A stretch of DNA of 8,173 bases from an uncultured Demequina sp. (GTDB taxonomy: Bacteria; Actinomycetota; Actinomycetes; Actinomycetales; Demequinaceae), in assembly GCA_937925595.1 (NCBI GenBank), contig CALALQ010000184.1, positions 1 to 8,173 on the forward strand. Reading direction: 5' to 3'. A program made the position numbers and the translations under genes. Position 1 is the stretch's first letter; each line of letters begins with the position of its first letter. Below the pieces are notes generated by a model. It was not told the DNA's origin. It made no database searches and worked only from the letters and a program-made list of their open reading frames with translations. Below are positions 5,154 through 8,173 of this stretch, piece after piece.

Positions 5154-6622
5154 TGTTTGGATTCTTCCGATCCAAGCCGAACTCCCCGCCCGTCCAGCCC
5201 CTTGCCAGGGCCAAGGGAGGCTTCTTCCGTCGCCTTCTCCGGGCTGGGTTCGATTCCGCTGTCACCACCGACCACAACCGCAAGCACTGGGCCGGTGCGG
5301 ACGGCCTGAGCGCGGATGCGGCCGCGTCGCCCGAGGTTCGGCGGACGCTCCGCAACCGCGCCCGGTACGAGGCGGCGAACAACTCCTACGCCAGAGGGAT
5401 CGTGCTGACCCTCGCCAACGACGTGGTCGGCACCGGTCCCCGCCTGCAACTGCTCACGGAGGACGACGGCGGAAACGAGCGGATCGAGCAGGCGTTCATG
5501 GCATGGGCGAAGGCGATCGGGCTGCCGGAGAAGCTCCGCACGATGCGGGCCTCCCGCGCCACGGACGGCGAGGTCTTCGGCGTGCTTGTGAACAACCCGC
5601 GCCTGCCGACGCCCGTGAAACTCGACATCCGGCTCGTCGAAGCCGACCAGGTCACGACACCGGACCTCTGGCCCGTGGACGAGAACGCCGTGGACGGCAT
5701 CGTCTTTGACGTCGCGGGCAACCCGTCGGAGTACCACATCCTGAAGGCGCATCCGGGCGACACGCGCTCGGGCTACCTCGGTGTGGAGTACGACCGCGTC
5801 CCCGCCGAGTCGGTGATTCACTACTTCCGCAGCGACCGGCCGGGGCAGAGCCGGGGCGTCCCGGACATCACGCCCGCGCTCCCACTCTTCGCGCAGCTCC
5901 GCCGGTTCACACTCGCGGTGCTCGGCGCGGCGGAGACCGCCGCCGACTTCGCGGGCATCCTTTACACCGATGCCCCCGCTAACGGCGAGGCCGAGAGCGT
6001 GGAGCCGATGGACGCCATCGAGCTCGAGGCTCGCTCGCTCCTCACCATGCCCGGCGGCTGGAAGATGGCGCAGGTGCAGGCCGAGCAGCCCGCGACCACC
6101 TACGCCGAGTTCAAGCGCGAGATCCTCAACGAGATCGCCCGCTGCCTGAACATGCCGTTCAACGTCGCAGCGTGCAACTCCTCGGGGTACAACTACGCCA
6201 GCGGTCGCCTTGACCACCAGACCTACTTCAAGAGCATCCGCGTCGAGCAGGAGCACCTGGCGTGCGTCGTGCTCGACCGACTCCTGCACGCCTGGCTGCG
6301 TGAAGCGGTGCTCGTCACCGACCTGCTGCCGCTCCGCGTGCGCACGCTCATCGCCACCGGACAGTCCCCACCCCGCCAGTGGTTCTGGGATGGGAACGAG
6401 CACGTCGATCCCGCCAAGGAGGCGACAGCGCAGGCGACGCGGCTGAGCTCCAACACCACGACCCTGGCCGCGGAGTTCGCCAAGCAGGGGCGTGACTGGG
6501 AATCCGAGCTGCGGCAGCGGGCCAAGGAGGTCGCGCTGATGAAGGAGCTCGGGCTGGGCGTTGAGCAGGCGAAGCCGCTCCAGCCGACGCCCGCGGGCGA
6601 GGAGACCGACGATGCCGAATGA
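5153..6622 (+). CDS. Phage portal protein, lambda gpB family
   Basis: 489 residues; forms the dodecameric ring at one capsid vertex through which DNA enters and where the terminase docks. Two adjacent ATGs exist at 5150 and 5153. GGAGG at 5141-5145 is four bases from the first and seven from the second, so I chose 5153; the difference is one residue. Family landmarks appear in order: LRNRARYEAANNSYARGI (about 66-83), ANDVVGTGPRLQL (about 88-100), RGVPDITPALP (about 234-244), FNVAACNSSGYNYASGR (about 336-352) and FWDGNEHVDPAKEA (about 411-424). The length fits the usual 480-550. The C-terminus is acidic (EETDDAE). It overlaps the following protease-capsid gene by 11 bases. No defect is visible. 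Confidence 0.93.
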   Translation: MFGFFRSKPNSPPVQPLARAKGGFFRRLLRAGFDSAVTTDHNRKHWAGADGLSADAAASPEVRRTLRNRARYEAANNSYARGIVLTLANDVVGTGPRLQLLTEDDGGNERIEQAFMAWAKAIGLPEKLRTMRASRATDGEVFGVLVNNPRLPTPVKLDIRLVEADQVTTPDLWPVDENAVDGIVFDVAGNPSEYHILKAHPGDTRSGYLGVEYDRVPAESVIHYFRSDRPGQSRGVPDITPALPLFAQLRRFTLAVLGAAETAADFAGILYTDAPANGEAESVEPMDAIELEARSLLTMPGGWKMAQVQAEQPATTYAEFKREILNEIARCLNMPFNVAACNSSGYNYASGRLDHQTYFKSIRVEQEHLACVVLDRLLHAWLREAVLVTDLLPLRVRTLIATGQSPPRQWFWDGNEHVDPAKEATAQATRLSSNTTTLAAEFAKQGRDWESELRQRAKEVALMKELGLGVEQAKPLQPTPAGEETDDAE

Positions 6623-8173
6623 GCGACTGCTGAATCTCTGCGCGCCCGTCGGTGGGTGGATCGAGGCCGGCCCACCGACCGGCGACGCGAGCGCGCCCGC
6701 GCTGCGTCGGTTCTCGATGACGGCCTACACGGGCGGCCCCATGATGCTCGCCGGTTGGCCGCACCCTGTCGTGGTCGATCTGGCTGGGCTCCAGGTCGCC
6801 GGTGGTGGGACGAAAAGCCGCCCGATCCTCAAGGACCACAACCGCTCCCTCATCGTCGGCCATACCGACTCGGTCCGCGTCGAGGGGTCGCAGCTGCTGG
6901 TGTCCGGCGTCATCTCCGGCGCTGGGCCGGTGGCTCGCGAGATTGTCGAGAGCAGCCGCAACGGGTTCCCGTGGCAGGCCTCGCTGGGCGCGATGGCGCA
7001 GCCGGGCGGGATGGAGTTCGTGCCCAAGGGCAAGAGGGCGGTCGCCAACGGCCGCGAGTTCGAGGGGCCGGTCCACATTGCCCGCCGCAGCGTGCTGGGC
7101 GAGGTGAGCTTCGTGGCCCTCGGTGCGGATGACAACACGACCGCGAGCGTCGCGGCGGCAGCGATCAAGGAGGACGACATGACGTTCGCTCAGTGGCTCA
7201 CCGCCAAGGGCTTCGAGGCCGCGACGCTCACCGAGGCGCAGAAGGCAAGCCTCCAGGCGATGTTCGACAACGAGCAGAAGGCGGCCGCCGTCACCGCGAC
7301 CGCGACGGATGTGGACCCCGAAGGGGACGGCCGCGCGGATGTCATCGCCCGCATCCGGGCCGAGACCGCCGCGGAAACAAAGCGCATCGCCGAGGTCCGC
7401 CGCATCTGTGCAGTTGGGAACGGCAAGCACGCGGAACTGGAGGCGAAGGCCATCGCCGAGGGGTGGGACCTGAACAAGACCGAGCTCGAGGTGCTCCGCG
7501 CCGAGCGCCCGGCCCTGCGCTCGGGCGGGGTCCGCACTGACGCAGACCCCGCCCAGGCGGGGCGGGCCATCGAGGCCGCGCTCTGCCTGTCGGCGGGTCT
7601 GCCCGAGAAGCAGGTTGGTCAGTGGTACGACGATAAGACCATGAACGCGGCCGTCGGACACGACCTGCGCGGGGCCGGTCTGCACACGCTCATCTACGAG
7701 ACCATCCGCGCCGGCGGCGAGCACGTGCGCCCGGGCCGGGTGGACAACGACACCATCCGGGCCGCGTTCAACGCCGACCGCCGGCTCATCCAGGCGACGG
7801 GCGGGTTCTCAACCATCTCGCTGTCGGGCATCCTGTCCAACGTCGCCAACAAGACCATGCTCGCGGCATACACCGCCGTCGAGAGCGTGGTCGCCATGTT
7901 CTGCGCCGAGACCGACGTGAACGACTTCAAGGAGGTCACGCGCTACCGCCTCACCGGCAACGGCGTCTTCGAGAAGGTCGGTCCGGACGGCGAGCTCAAG
8001 CACGCCGGCCTCTCGGAGCAGGCGTTCACGAACAAGGTCGAGACGTACGGCCGCATGATCGCTCTGACGCGGCAGATGATGATCAACGACGACCTGGGGG
8101 CGTTCCTCCAGATCCCGCGCATCATCGGTCGGATGTCGGCGCTCAAGCGGGAGGAGGCGGTCTTCGAGCTGCT
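6612..8173 (+). CDS. Prohead protease / scaffold / major capsid protein fusion (3' end cut by window)
   Basis: Open from ATG at 6612 (GGAG at 6601-6604, seven bases before) to the window end, at least 520 residues with no stop. Residues about 30-175 are an HK97-type (S78) prohead protease: PILKDHNRSLIVGH with His76, FPWQASLGAM with Ser124, and VLGEVSFVALG with Glu164, the expected His-Ser-Glu order. Residues about 190-300 are charged and helical (AETAAETKRIAEVRRI), as in scaffold or delta regions. From about 395 the sequence turns capsid-like: FSTISLSGILSNVANK, EVTRYRLTGNGVFEKVGPDG, YGRMIALTRQMMINDDLGAF, resembling Mu gpT-type major head proteins. The protease would cleave the polypeptide during maturation to free the capsid protein; cut sites are not identifiable. 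Such protease-capsid fusions are a known phage class. The capsid C-terminus lies beyond the window. Confidence 0.9.
   Translation, partial: MPNERLLNLCAPVGGWIEAGPPTGDASAPALRRFSMTAYTGGPMMLAGWPHPVVVDLAGLQVAGGGTKSRPILKDHNRSLIVGHTDSVRVEGSQLLVSGVISGAGPVAREIVESSRNGFPWQASLGAMAQPGGMEFVPKGKRAVANGREFEGPVHIARRSVLGEVSFVALGADDNTTASVAAAAIKEDDMTFAQWLTAKGFEAATLTEAQKASLQAMFDNEQKAAAVTATATDVDPEGDGRADVIARIRAETAAETKRIAEVRRICAVGNGKHAELEAKAIAEGWDLNKTELEVLRAERPALRSGGVRTDADPAQAGRAIEAALCLSAGLPEKQVGQWYDDKTMNAAVGHDLRGAGLHTLIYETIRAGGEHVRPGRVDNDTIRAAFNADRRLIQATGGFSTISLSGILSNVANKTMLAAYTAVESVVAMFCAETDVNDFKEVTRYRLTGNGVFEKVGPDGELKHAGLSEQAFTNKVETYGRMIALTRQMMINDDLGAFLQIPRIIGRMSALKREEAVFEL
7167..7181 (+). promoter_or_regulatory. 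Internal ribosome binding site and ATG inside the protease-capsid fusion
   Basis: AAGGAGG at 7167-7173, an almost full anti-16S match and the strongest such site in the window, stands five bases before an in-frame ATG at 7179-7181 (Met190). This ATG lies exactly where the protease domain ends and the scaffold-like region begins (MTFAQWLTAKGFEAA). Initiation here would give a protease-free scaffold-capsid protein. The codons Lys-Glu-Asp-Asp also occur by ordinary coding need, so use of the site is inferred. Confidence 0.55.

Noticed and set aside
5048..7724. Minus-strand open frames of about 451 and 458 codons opposite the portal and capsid genes
   Set aside because: Antisense shadows of well-recognised structural genes.
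1..8173. tRNA genes, CRISPR arrays, insertion sequences or integrase attachment sites
   Set aside because: Looked for cloverleaf-like, regularly spaced repeat or transposase-like signals on both strands and saw none.

Overview
This window is a piece of a tailed-phage genome or prophage from a high-GC bacterium. The evidence is a head and DNA-packaging module on the + strand in lambda-like order: small DNA-binding protein, large terminase of the GpA type, small zinc-ribbon protein, small protein at the gpW position, lambda-family portal, then a prohead protease fused to a scaffold and major capsid protein. Coding third positions are almost all G or C, and nearly every gene stops with TGA. The lysine/alanine-rich HARE-HTH protein and the protease-capsid fusion fit Planctomycetota (Phycisphaerae-like) or another high-GC lineage. 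That placement is an inference and is only weakly supported.

Layout. Positions 1-185 hold the C-terminus of a phage-type DNA methyltransferase (+). Positions 194-1945 hold a convergent minus-strand cluster of five small genes: an unknown 98-aa protein, an unknown 89-aa protein, an unknown 85-aa protein, a histone-H1-like/HARE-HTH protein, and an unknown gene interrupted by an in-frame TAG. Positions 1946-2121 are a divergent non-coding region. It carries an inverted repeat and a pair of 9-bp direct repeats exactly 21 bp apart, directly before the terminase genes. From 2122 to the window end the packaging and head operon runs on the + strand, with overlapping or closely spaced genes. The largest gap is about 100 bp, at 4831-4931.

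How the genes work together. The 82-aa protein and the large terminase would recognise and cut concatemeric phage DNA and pump it through the portal. The protease-scaffold-capsid polypeptide would build the prohead. The small protein before the portal may help in head assembly or completion. The minus-strand cluster looks like accessory or regulatory cargo beside the packaging start, and its only recognisable member is a probable DNA-binding protein.

Points most worth a second look: (1) a near-perfect internal ribosome binding site and ATG inside the capsid fusion gene, which could make a protease-less scaffold-capsid protein, recalling lambda C/Nu3; (2) the 82-aa protein and the N-terminus of the terminase appear to be copies of the same small domain; (3) the amber codon inside a reading frame that keeps a strong coding signature on both sides; (4) the direct repeats at 2060-2089, a candidate terminase- or regulator-binding site.
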